A DNA stretch of 7,859 nucleotides from Eubacterium sp. (GTDB lineage Bacteria > Bacillota > Clostridia > Oscillospirales > Acutalibacteraceae), in NCBI GenBank assembly GCA_017543725.1, contig JAFYFO010000346.1:1-7859 (forward strand), read 5' to 3'. Below, piece by piece: positions 1-6,316 of the stretch. A program made the position numbers and the translations under genes. Position 1 is the stretch's first letter. Every line of letters begins with the position of its first letter. The notes under the pieces are model-generated. The model was not told where the DNA came from, ran no database searches, and worked only from the letters and a program-made list of their open reading frames with translations.

Positions 1-2228
1 AGCAATCCGCCCCACTCGATAGCCTGACCGATTGAAAGAATTACGCTGTCGCATTCAACGGTCATTGTTTCGTTTTCATCATAAACGGGAGCAAAGCGGT
101 GTTCATCATCAAATACACGAACGCATTTTTTAAACACAATTGCCTTAACCCTGCCGTTTTCATCCTTGAGAATTTCCTTTGGTCCCCAGGAATTATTGAT
201 TTCAACGCCGTCTTCAAGCGCTTCTTCAATCTCATCCGCCGAAGCAGGCATTTCTTCCCTGCTTTCAAGGCAGAACATTGAAACATTTTCAGCGCCGCAG
301 TGAACGGAAACTCTCGCCGCATCGATAGCAACATTACCGCCGCCGACAACAACGGCTGTTTTGCCGATATCATATGCCTCTTTTTCAGCGGCTTCGTGGA
401 GGAATTCAACAGCGGTTAAAACGCCGTTTGCGTCTTCGCCGTCTACTCCCGCTTTTCTTCCGCCCTGAGCGCCGATTGCCATATAGAAGGCTTTATATCC
501 CTGCGCGCGGAGTTCATCAAGAGTTATATCCTTGCCGACTTCAACGCCGCATTTAATTTCAACGCCCATTTCTCTGATTATATCAATCTCGGCGTCTATA
601 ACCGCTTTTTCAAGTTTATAATTCGGAATACCGTAGCGAAGCATACCGCCCGGCTCTTTATTCTTTTCAAAAACAGTTACATTGAGATAGCCTTTTTCCG
701 CGAGATAAAACGCGCATGAAAGTCCTGCAGGACCTGCGCCGATAATTGCAACCTTTTCGGTGAAGCCCTTCTCCCTGTCGAAAACTCCGTCAACGGTTAT
801 TTTCGGAATAACCTTCTTGGGAATAACCCTTGTTTCGTTTGCCATATCGCGGTGAGCAAGGAATTTTTTAACATCGTCGATTGCGATTGCCTCGTCGATT
901 GTTCCTCTTGTGCAGGCTTCCTCACAGCGCTTATTGCAAACATGGCCGCAAACCGCAGGGAACGGATTTTCTTTCTTGATAAGCGCAAGCGCTTCATCAT
1001 ATCTTCCCTGAGCCGCCATTTTAAGATATCCCTGAATTGCAATATGCGCAGGGCAAGCGGTTTTGCAGGGAGCAGTTCCTGTTTCATGGGTGTTGATACG
1101 GTTTTTATCCCTGTATTCTTCTTCCCACTTTTCGGGTCCCCATTTAACTTCATCGGGAAGTTCCTGGCGCGGATATTCAATCTCACCCTGCTTTGTGCAG
1201 AGTTTCTGTCCGAGTTTGAGCGCTCCTGCAGGGCAATGCTCAACGCATCTTCCGCACGCAACGCAGTTTTCTTTCTTAACCTTTGCAACATAAGCGCTGC
1301 GGCTCATATTCGGAGTGTTGAAAAGCTGCGAAGTTCTCAGCGCATAGCAAACATTAACATTGCAGTTGCAGATTGCAAAAATTTTATCCTCGCCGTCGAT
1401 ATTCGTTATCTGATGAACAAAGCCGTTTTCCTCACCCTGACGGAAAATTTCAAGGGCTTGCTCCCTTGTTATGTAGTGGCCGCCTTTCTTGGTTTCAACA
1501 ACATAATCAGCCATATCGCCCATTGCAACGCACCAACCCTCGGGGTCGTCTGCACAGCCTTCATCATATGTTTTTCTTGAATAACGGCAGGAACAGGGCG
1601 AAGCGGCATATTTGCCGTCGTATTTATCAAGCCAATAGGATATTTTTTCAACTCCGATTGCCTCGTTTTCCATTTCAATCGCCTTTTCAACGGGAATAAC
1701 GTGCATTCCTATTCCGCCGCCTCCGGGAGGCACCATGGGAGTGATTTTTTCAAGCGGAAGGCGCGTCATTCTCTCGAAAAATCTTCCGAGTTCGGGATGT
1801 TTATCAAGGAGTTCTTTATTCATATTTGAGAACTCGCCCGAACCGGGAACAAACATCGGAAGAACCCACTGCTTTTCGTGCTGCGGGTTTTCATAGTTCC
1901 ATTCAATAAGTCCGTTTTCGCTCATCTGATCAAGGAGTTCCTGAAGATGCTCGTCGGAAATATTCATATTCTTAACGAGTTTTTTCATATCCTCCCATGT
2001 TCTCGGATGGCGCTTTTTCATTTTCATTGCAACTTCTGCCATTTCATCGGTCGGACAAATGGTTGCAACAGCCCAGTACTCGGGGTCCTGCTTGGTTATC
2101 TTCTGTGTTCCAAGCACAATCGGAACTCTGTCGGTTATCATTCTGCCGAGTTTCATAATCGGTTCTCTGACAGGAATAGAATCGTCATAAGTCCATTCGG
2201 GTGCATAGCCTAAAAGTTTATCAGCCAT
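1..2228 (-). CDS. Iron-sulfur/FAD-dependent NAD(P) oxidoreductase, GltD-like C-terminal half (partial, runs off the left edge)
   Basis: The frame is open from the ATG at 2228 to the window edge, giving 742 full codons with the C-terminus missing. Residues 1 to about 310 are a cysteine-rich N-terminal region of the type found in anaerobe ferredoxin-like proteins, with C212-S-C214, C225, C233 and the motif C287-N-C289 to C294. One classical 4Fe-4S motif follows (C322, C325, C328, C332-P). Next is a DPYD/GltD-type iron-sulfur domain (Fer4_20-like: C388, C392-P, then C427, C431, C435, C439). The flavoprotein part has an FAD dinucleotide-binding motif G497-A-G-P-A-G502, the GltD signature PGGMLRYGIP at 526-535, an NAD(P)-binding motif GGGNVA at 629-634 and an IGQ motif at 733-735. 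The family moves electrons between NAD(P)H, FAD and iron-sulfur clusters in the cytoplasm; the physiological partner here is unknown. The start is supported by GGTGAGG, 8 bases upstream. It is not simply glutamate synthase small subunit, because of the long N-terminal extension. Confidence 0.9.
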   Translation of the reverse strand, partial: MADKLLGYAPEWTYDDSIPVREPIMKLGRMITDRVPIVLGTQKITKQDPEYWAVATICPTDEMAEVAMKMKKRHPRTWEDMKKLVKNMNISDEHLQELLDQMSENGLIEWNYENPQHEKQWVLPMFVPGSGEFSNMNKELLDKHPELGRFFERMTRLPLEKITPMVPPGGGGIGMHVIPVEKAIEMENEAIGVEKISYWLDKYDGKYAASPCSCRYSRKTYDEGCADDPEGWCVAMGDMADYVVETKKGGHYITREQALEIFRQGEENGFVHQITNIDGEDKIFAICNCNVNVCYALRTSQLFNTPNMSRSAYVAKVKKENCVACGRCVEHCPAGALKLGQKLCTKQGEIEYPRQELPDEVKWGPEKWEEEYRDKNRINTHETGTAPCKTACPAHIAIQGYLKMAAQGRYDEALALIKKENPFPAVCGHVCNKRCEEACTRGTIDEAIAIDDVKKFLAHRDMANETRVIPKKVIPKITVDGVFDREKGFTEKVAIIGAGPAGLSCAFYLAEKGYLNVTVFEKNKEPGGMLRYGIPNYKLEKAVIDAEIDIIREMGVEIKCGVEVGKDITLDELRAQGYKAFYMAIGAQGGRKAGVDGEDANGVLTAVEFLHEAAEKEAYDIGKTAVVVGGGNVAIDAARVSVHCGAENVSMFCLESREEMPASADEIEEALEDGVEINNSWGPKEILKDENGRVKAIVFKKCVRVFDDEHRFAPVYDENETMTVECDSVILSIGQAIEWGGL

Positions 2229-2260
2229 AACTTTTTCCTCACCTTTCATATATTGTTAAT

Positions 2261-2289
2261 ATTTTAACATTTTTATATGGTATAGTCAA
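2261..2289 (-). promoter_or_regulatory. Sigma-A-type promoter of the Fe-S/FAD oxidoreductase
   Basis: Read on the minus strand, TTGACT (2289-2284) is followed by a 17-base spacer and TAAAAT (2266-2261). The predicted transcript starts near 2254. The leader is therefore only about 26 bases and holds the RBS GGTGAGG at 2243-2237. The leader is too short for a riboswitch. No operator palindrome is obvious. Confidence 0.7.
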
Positions 2290-2347
2290 CATATATAAAT
2301 AGTAAAAAAGATAAACAAATCTTAAACTTTTCTTTTTTGCTCCGCAC

Positions 2348-2376
2348 TTGACTAAAATGAGATTAGTAATTATAAT
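2348..2376 (+). promoter_or_regulatory. Promoter of tRNA-Arg(CCG)
   Basis: TTGACT at 2348-2353, a spacer of exactly 17 bases and a perfect TATAAT at 2371-2376. The predicted start near 2383 lies about 5 bases before the mature tRNA 5' end at 2388, giving a very short 5' leader for RNase P. This near-consensus box fits a constitutive stable-RNA promoter. Confidence 0.8.
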
Positions 2377-2387
2377 AATTCGTATAT

Positions 2388-2465
2388 CTGCCCGTAGCAT
2401 AACCGGATAATGCACTTGATTCCGATTCAAGCGACCTGCAGGTTCGAATCCTGTCGGGCAGGCCA
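2388..2465 (+). tRNA. tRNA-Arg, anticodon CCG (reads CGG)
   Basis: The cloverleaf can be drawn by hand. The acceptor stem CTGCCCG (2388-2394) pairs with CGGGCAG (2455-2461). The D stem GCAT/ATGC (2397-2400/2410-2413) carries GG in its loop. The anticodon stem CTTGA/TCAAG (2415-2419/2427-2431) encloses the loop TTCCGAT, so the anticodon is CCG at 2422-2424. The T stem GCAGG/CCTGT (one G-T pair) encloses TTCGAAT. The discriminator is G2462 and the CCA tail is encoded at 2463-2465. The variable region is 6 bases, slightly long. It is a single-tRNA unit with its own promoter and terminator. Confidence 0.95.
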
Positions 2466-2506
2466 AAAAAACGGCTATCTCACAAATGTGGGATAACCGT
2501 TTTTTA
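2466..2506. terminator. Bidirectional intrinsic terminator between tRNA-Arg and the convergent sugar-enzyme operon
   Basis: An inverted repeat pairs AAAACGG with CCGTTTT and TATC with GATA, then CAC with GTG around a 4-base loop, with a single C/A mismatch between the first two blocks. A T run follows on the plus strand (2500-2505) and an A run precedes it (2465-2471), which is a T run on the minus strand. It can therefore end the tRNA transcript and also the minus-strand operon, whose last stop codon is at 2521, only about 15 bases away. Confidence 0.85.
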
Positions 2507-2520
2507 TATATTCGGGTTGC

Positions 2521-3723
2521 TTACCAATTTGTATTCCAATGGCTGTTCTTTTCCGCCGATGTTCCGCCGTAGGTTGATGATGTGTCTGCAACAACCTGAG
2601 TGACATTCGTTTTCTTTTTGGAGGAAGCAACTTTTTTCATAAGTTCATTATAGTATAATTCTTCGTCTATCGGAATTTCAACGGCTTTGCCGAGGAAGGA
2701 GGAAAGGTGCATTGCGTTTGAAAGCATAAGACCGTTGATTCCCTCTCTACCGTCTGCAACAAGGGGCTCGCCTTTGAGAATTGCGCGTCCCCAGGCGTTG
2801 ATTACGCCCGTGTGCTGTTCGTTTTTGCCGTCTGTTTCAACCTCGATATATCTGCTTTCAATCTGACCGAAGGGGTCTTTATTCGTTTTGGAAAACTCGG
2901 GCTCGGCGGTTTTGAGTTCAAATAGTTCAAGTTTATCGTTTTCGGCGATAATTTTTGCTCTGTCGAGTTGCATTTCAAAGCGGTTTGTTCCGCAGGGGTC
3001 GCCGGTTGAGGTTATAAAAACCCCCGTTGCGCCGTTTTCGTATTCGGCATAGACACTCACATCGTCTTCAACCTCAATATCGTGCCATTTTCCGTAGAGA
3101 AGATGCGCCTCAACCCTTTTCGGCATTTTGCAAATCCACTGCCACAAATCAAGTTGATGCGGGCACTGATTGAGAAGAACTCCCCCGCCTTCTCCGCTCC
3201 AGGTTGCGCGCCAGTCCCCCGAATCAAAATACGCCTGAGGACGGTACCAATTTGTTATTATCCAGTTGGTACGCCTGATTTGACCGTATTTTCCCGAATC
3301 AACGATTTCTTTCATTTTCCGATAGATATGATTTGTTCGCTGATTAAACATAACTCCGAAAACAGCGCTTGATTTATCCGCCGCCTCATTCATTTCACGA
3401 ACCTGCTTTGTGTAAACTCCTGCAGGTTTTTCAAGCATAACATGGATATTTCTTTCAAAACATTCTATAGCATATTTCGGGTGGTCGTAGTGAGGAACTG
3501 CGATAAGGCAAGCCTCAATCAATCCTGAATCAAGCATTTCCTCAGCCGTCGGGAAACATTTTATTTTATCGGATAATTCTTTTCTGCAAAAATCAAGCCT
3601 GTCGGGATTTATATCGGCAACAGCGCAAAGTTCAAAATCGGGGCATTTTCCGCTGAGAATCTTTTTTGCGTGATTTGTTCCCATATTGCCCAAGCCGATA
3701 ATTCCAAGTTTTATTCTATTCAT
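2521..3723 (-). CDS. Gfo/Idh/MocA-family NAD(P)-dependent dehydrogenase
   Basis: A 400-residue cytoplasmic oxidoreductase of the family that interconverts sugar, inositol or related hydroxyls and ketones with NAD(P). An N-terminal Rossmann fold is shown by the GLGNMG motif at 10-15. The family EKP motif is at 98-100, with K99 the usual catalytic lysine. The C-terminal half has the GEGGGVLLNQCPHQLDLW stretch at 177-194, where H189 and D192 match the conserved H-x-x-D pair. The length is normal for the larger members. I chose the ATG at 3723 because GAAGGGA lies 6 bases upstream and the protein then begins directly at the first Rossmann strand; an upstream TTG at 3738 would sit within that RBS. 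The start overlaps the stop of the upstream isomerase-like gene by 8 bases (ATGAATAG), indicating translational coupling. The substrate cannot be named from sequence alone. Confidence 0.93.
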   Translation of the reverse strand: MNRIKLGIIGLGNMGTNHAKKILSGKCPDFELCAVADINPDRLDFCRKELSDKIKCFPTAEEMLDSGLIEACLIAVPHYDHPKYAIECFERNIHVMLEKPAGVYTKQVREMNEAADKSSAVFGVMFNQRTNHIYRKMKEIVDSGKYGQIRRTNWIITNWYRPQAYFDSGDWRATWSGEGGGVLLNQCPHQLDLWQWICKMPKRVEAHLLYGKWHDIEVEDDVSVYAEYENGATGVFITSTGDPCGTNRFEMQLDRAKIIAENDKLELFELKTAEPEFSKTNKDPFGQIESRYIEVETDGKNEQHTGVINAWGRAILKGEPLVADGREGINGLMLSNAMHLSSFLGKAVEIPIDEELYYNELMKKVASSKKKTNVTQVVADTSSTYGGTSAEKNSHWNTNW

Positions 3724-4573
3724 AGCAAATCCCTTCAAGAATTCCTTTCAGCGCGTCGCAAGCGCATTTAAACGCCTCTTTATTTGAATTGAAAACATAT
3801 TTGTTTTTCAGTTTTCCGCCTGTTTTTTCAAGGTTTTCAAGCCCGTCAAAAACGGTTAAATGAGGCTCAACGGTCATATTTCTTTTGCCCGATTTAAGAT
3901 ACTCACCGATTATTCTTTCAAGATTTCCGATTCCCTTTCCCGAAGGAACAACCGAGCCGTCGGGCAGTGCGTCTTTGATATGCAGATATTCAACATAATT
4001 TTTAAGCATATCCCACGCCTCGTTTGTATCCTGACCGACCTGAACGAAATTTGCAGGGTCGAAAACCGCTTTTATTTCGGGAAAAGTTCTGTGAATTTCA
4101 AGGCATCTCTTTGCCGTGTCGCCGTAGATTCCCTTTTCGTTTTCGTGGCACAAAACAACACCGCTGCCCCTTGAAATATCAACAAAATCTTCAAGTCTCT
4201 CGAAGGCGATATCCTTGTATTCATCAGGGTTTTCGCCCTCCGGAGTGTAAAAGGAAAAGAGCCTGAAATGCTTTGCGCCGAGGATTTCGGCAAGTTCAAG
4301 GCAGTGCTTGAATTTTTCAAGATGAGCGCTGTAATCGTCCTTTATCAAATCAATTTTTCCGATGGGCGAGCCGATTGAAAAAACCGAAAGTCCGTTTGCA
4401 TCCATTTTGCTTTTGATTTCCTTTGCTTTTTCAAAACTTATATCGGAAATATTCTCGCCGTCCACGCTTCTGATTTCAAGCCCCTGCACTGAATTTTCAA
4501 GCATTGCTTCAATCTGGGTTTCAAGATTTTTTCCTGCCTCGTCTGCAAAAGCAAAAAGCCCGATATCTTTCAT
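3716..4573 (-). CDS. Sugar phosphate isomerase/epimerase-like TIM-barrel protein (AP endonuclease 2 / xylose isomerase-like family)
   Basis: A 285-residue cytoplasmic protein of the metal-dependent TIM-barrel superfamily that includes inosose dehydratases, keto-sugar epimerases and hydroxypyruvate isomerases. The barrel starts at once (KDIGLFAFADEAG at 2-14). The usual metal ligands are visible in order: E144 in LCHENEKG, D172 in VFDPANF, H198 in YLHIKDA and E236 in TVEPHL. A GKGIG loop lies at 212-216. The ATG at 4573 is chosen because GGAGGAG sits 5 bases upstream. A GTG at 4591 would include the RBS in the coding sequence. It is the first gene of a two-gene operon with the overlapping Gfo/Idh/MocA dehydrogenase. 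That pairing suggests sequential oxidation and isomerisation, dehydration or epimerisation of one sugar-like substrate; the actual reaction is not identifiable. Confidence 0.88.
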   Translation of the reverse strand: MKDIGLFAFADEAGKNLETQIEAMLENSVQGLEIRSVDGENISDISFEKAKEIKSKMDANGLSVFSIGSPIGKIDLIKDDYSAHLEKFKHCLELAEILGAKHFRLFSFYTPEGENPDEYKDIAFERLEDFVDISRGSGVVLCHENEKGIYGDTAKRCLEIHRTFPEIKAVFDPANFVQVGQDTNEAWDMLKNYVEYLHIKDALPDGSVVPSGKGIGNLERIIGEYLKSGKRNMTVEPHLTVFDGLENLEKTGGKLKNKYVFNSNKEAFKCACDALKGILEGICYE

Positions 4574-4591
4574 AAATACTCCTCCACGCAC

Positions 4592-4620
4592 TTGTTTTCT
4601 TACTTAAAATACATTATACT
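4592..4620 (+). promoter_or_regulatory. Promoter of the MATE transporter gene
   Basis: TTGTTT at 4592-4597, a 17-base spacer and TATACT at 4615-4620. The predicted start is near 4627, about 40 bases before the ATG at 4667. It faces away from the sugar-enzyme operon and shares bases 4615-4618 with that operon's -10 box, so the two promoters probably cannot be occupied together. Confidence 0.6.
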
Positions 4621-4641
4621 ATATAAAACTATTAATTACAA
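4613..4641 (-). promoter_or_regulatory. Promoter of the isomerase-dehydrogenase operon
   Basis: On the minus strand, TTGTAA (4641-4636) is followed by 17 bases and a perfect TATAAT (4618-4613). Transcription would start near 4606, giving a leader of about 33 bases with GGAGGAG at 4585-4579. The -10 box overlaps that of the divergent MATE promoter. Confidence 0.7.
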
Positions 4642-4666
4642 TATTCAGGGCAAGCAAAGTATTATT

Positions 4667-6022
4667 ATGGACAATTCAGCAGCAAAACAATTTGATAAAA
4701 TGACCAAGACCCCGATTAAAAAATTGATATCGCGCCTTGCAATACCAACGGTTATCAGTATGCTGATAACAATGCTCTATAATATTGCCGACACATATTT
4801 TGTTTCAAAAATCAGCGTTGCGGCAAGCGGAGCCTGCGGGGTTTTGCTATCGTTAATGGGGCTTATTCAGGCGTTTGGATTTATGTTCGGTCAGGGCGCA
4901 GGTTCTAATATCAGCAGGAAACTCGGCGCAAAAGAAATCGAGCAGGCAAGGGAATATTCTTCAACAGCATATTTTTTAGGACTGTCCGTCGGGCTGATAA
5001 TTATGGCGGCAGGGCTGATTTTTCTTGAGCCTGCAATGCTTCTTATGGGAAGCACAAAAACAATTCTTCCTCTTGCAAAAACCTACGGAACATATATTTT
5101 GATTGCCGCGCCGGCAATGACAACTTCGTTTGTTATGAATAATATTCTGCGCTTTGAGGGAATGGCTAAATTTGCAATGATAGGCATTGCAACTGGCGGA
5201 ATTCTCAATATTATTCTCGACCCGCTTCTTATTTTCTCACTTGATATGGGAATCGCAGGCGCAGGACTTGCAACGGCGGCGTCGCAGTATATCGGAATGT
5301 TTATTCTCCTCATTTTCTTCCTGTTGAAAAAGCCTCAAAGCAGAATTTCTTTCAGATATCTGAGTTTCAAACCGAGAATAACTCTTGATATTATAACCGT
5401 CGGGCTGCCGAGTTTTGCAAGACAGGGGCTTAATTCCGTTTCAACAATGCTTTTCAATCAGCAGGCTGCCGTTTTCGGCGACGAATGTATTGCGGCAATA
5501 AGCATTGTTGCGAAAATCGGAATGTTTATTTTCAGCGTTGCGCTCGGTATCGGGCAGGGATTTCAGCCTGTTTGCTCTTTCAATTTCGGAGCAAAGTTAT
5601 ATGACAGAGTCAGGGAAGCCGTTAAGTTTTTATGGATTTATGCAAGCGCGGTTATCGCCGTTATGTCTGGCATATGCTTTATTCTTGCGCCAAGGGTTAT
5701 CGAACTTTTCCGCAAGGATGAAGGCGTTGTTGAAATAGGAACAACGGCGCTTCGTTTGCTCTGCATTGCGATAATAAGCCTTCCGACGGTTATGGTTGGA
5801 AATATGGCTTTCCAGAGCGTTGGAAAAAGCGGCAGAGCGTTTTTCCTTGCCTGCGCGCAAAACGGCTTATTCTTCATTCCGCTTGTGCTGATACTGCCGA
5901 AATTATTCGGAATTCTCGGAATACAACTTGCGTGGCCGATTTCATATCTGATTGCCGCGATAATTGCCGTTCCGATGATAATTCAATTTTTAAACGAACT
6001 GAAAAAGCAACCGACTGTTTAG
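4667..6022 (+). CDS. MATE-family efflux transporter (MepA/NorM/DinF-like)
   Basis: A 451-residue inner-membrane protein expected to export cationic drugs or metabolites in exchange for Na+ or H+. The sequence shows about 12 hydrophobic segments in two halves. MATE hallmarks include the first-helix AIPTVISMLITMLYNIADTYF region (25-45), R162-F-E-G with N181-I-I-L-D-P (161-186) and the second-half GQGFQPVCSFNFGAK (296-310). The start at 4667 gives the usual short polar N-terminus before helix 1. Its RBS is poor (only AAAG about 8 bases upstream, CAGGG at about 17 bases), so initiation may be weak. A TTG at 4592 in the same frame is inside the promoter and is rejected. The last two bases of the TAG stop lie at the edge of an inserted repeat element. 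Without that element the frame would continue for seven more codons (Y-E-T-A-F-D-L) to a TGA at 6320-6322. The drug or metabolite exported cannot be told. Confidence 0.93.
   Translation: MDNSAAKQFDKMTKTPIKKLISRLAIPTVISMLITMLYNIADTYFVSKISVAASGACGVLLSLMGLIQAFGFMFGQGAGSNISRKLGAKEIEQAREYSSTAYFLGLSVGLIIMAAGLIFLEPAMLLMGSTKTILPLAKTYGTYILIAAPAMTTSFVMNNILRFEGMAKFAMIGIATGGILNIILDPLLIFSLDMGIAGAGLATAASQYIGMFILLIFFLLKKPQSRISFRYLSFKPRITLDIITVGLPSFARQGLNSVSTMLFNQQAAVFGDECIAAISIVAKIGMFIFSVALGIGQGFQPVCSFNFGAKLYDRVREAVKFLWIYASAVIAVMSGICFILAPRVIELFRKDEGVVEIGTTALRLLCIAIISLPTVMVGNMAFQSVGKSGRAFFLACAQNGLFFIPLVLILPKLFGILGIQLAWPISYLIAAIIAVPMIIQFLNELKKQPTV
6018..6021. repeat. Left TTTA direct repeat (possible target-site duplication)
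   Basis: TTTA immediately precedes the first GGGCG of the inverted-repeat element and matches TTTA at 6297-6300 just after its last CGCCC. Four AT bases can match by chance, but the copies sit exactly at both ends. Confidence 0.5.
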
Positions 6023-6047
6023 GGCGTTGGACTTAGGGATTTGACAG
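6021..6047. repeat. Left terminal inverted repeat of the MITE-like element
   Basis: This 27-base arm pairs with 6271-6297. There are 25 Watson-Crick pairs and two G-T positions (G6030 with T6288, G6043 with T6275). The outermost pair, A6021-T6297, also belongs to the flanking TTTA copies. The arm overlaps the final AG of the MATE stop codon. Confidence 0.9.
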
Positions 6048-6296
6048 CCTCAAAAAACATCTTTTTGCGTAATACTGCGTTAAAAATGCTCGGAATAAAC
6101 AAATTATTCCTGCGCTTTTTGCCTTGTCTTACACAAAAATCTGAATTTTTGAGGTGCAAAGCAATTTTAAAATAGCAATTTTTCGTTAGAACAATGAACA
6201 AACAAGGGTTAAGGCTGGCGCCTTAACCCTTGTTTTGAAGCCGTTATAGCGGAAAAGAGCATTTTAAAATCTGTTAAATCCCTAAGTTCAACGCCC
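6022..6296. mobile_element. MITE-like nonautonomous insertion, about 275 bp, with terminal inverted repeats and no coding capacity
   Basis: The block begins GGGCGTTG and ends CAACGCCC, with a 25-base core terminal inverted repeat and TTTA on both outer flanks. I see no convincing gene inside it. Internal structure is rich. CCTCAAAAA (6048-6056) pairs with TTTTTGAGG (6146-6154). GGAATAA/TTATTCC (6092-6098/6104-6110) forms a hairpin, extended by AAAAA (6082-6086) and TTTTT (6116-6120). A perfect 16-bp hairpin lies at 6200-6235. ATTTTAAAAT occurs twice (6164-6173, 6261-6270). Terminal repeats, a short direct duplication, small size and lack of a transposase are MITE features. The mobilising transposase family is not identifiable from one copy. 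The alternative is a noncoding structured RNA or a large 3' structure that evolved in place. Confidence 0.7.
6200..6236. terminator. Strong hairpin inside the element, probable intrinsic terminator
   Basis: A perfect 16-bp stem (6200-6215 with 6220-6235) closes a TGGC loop, with an A-rich 5' side and a TTTT end on the plus strand. The T tract is short and mostly within the stem. On the minus strand the stem is followed by a T-rich but interrupted stretch. It is the only good terminator candidate between the converging MATE and hydrolase genes, so it may serve both. Confidence 0.6.
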
Positions 6297-6297
6297 T
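6271..6297. repeat. Right terminal inverted repeat of the MITE-like element
   Basis: Reverse complement of 6021-6047 apart from two positions, 6275 and 6288, which are T opposite G. Both keep pairing as G-U in a plus-strand RNA, but would be A-C mismatches in a minus-strand RNA. Confidence 0.9.
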
Positions 6298-6300
6298 TTA
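6297..6300. repeat. Right TTTA direct repeat (possible target-site duplication)
   Basis: Second copy of the TTTA found at 6018-6021, directly outside the right inverted repeat and 16 bases before the hydrolase stop codon. Confidence 0.5.
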
Positions 6301-6316
6301 TGAGACGGCTTTTGAT

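Noticed and set aside
852..1580. 242-residue plus-strand open frame
   Set aside because: It lies wholly opposite the well-supported Fe-S/FAD oxidoreductase and has no clear RBS or recognisable motifs. It is an antisense shadow of the cysteine-rich gene.
2290..2347. AT-rich stretch with a small AAGAT/ATCTT palindrome, considered as an operator or riboswitch
   Set aside because: It lies upstream of the oxidoreductase -35 box, the stem is only 5 bp and the composition is low-complexity, so nothing specific can be supported.
2239..2466. 75-residue minus-strand frame beginning MACPTGFEPAGRLNRNQ
   Set aside because: This is the reverse complement of tRNA-Arg, a well-known type of spurious protein prediction.
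3724..3738. TTG start at 3738 for the dehydrogenase
   Set aside because: GAAAGGA is upstream, so it is not impossible, but the ATG at 3723 has a good RBS and starts directly at the Rossmann strand.
4574..4591. GTG start at 4591 for the TIM-barrel protein
   Set aside because: The extra codons would encode the ribosome binding site itself; the ATG at 4573 is correctly spaced.
4592..4666. TTG start at 4592 adding 25 residues to MATE
   Set aside because: It falls in the predicted -35 box and lacks an RBS. The added residues are not part of the family N-terminus.
6019..6201. 60-residue minus-strand frame inside the repeat element
   Set aside because: No RBS or domain. It spans the inverted repeat and AT-rich internal hairpins and is best read as chance.
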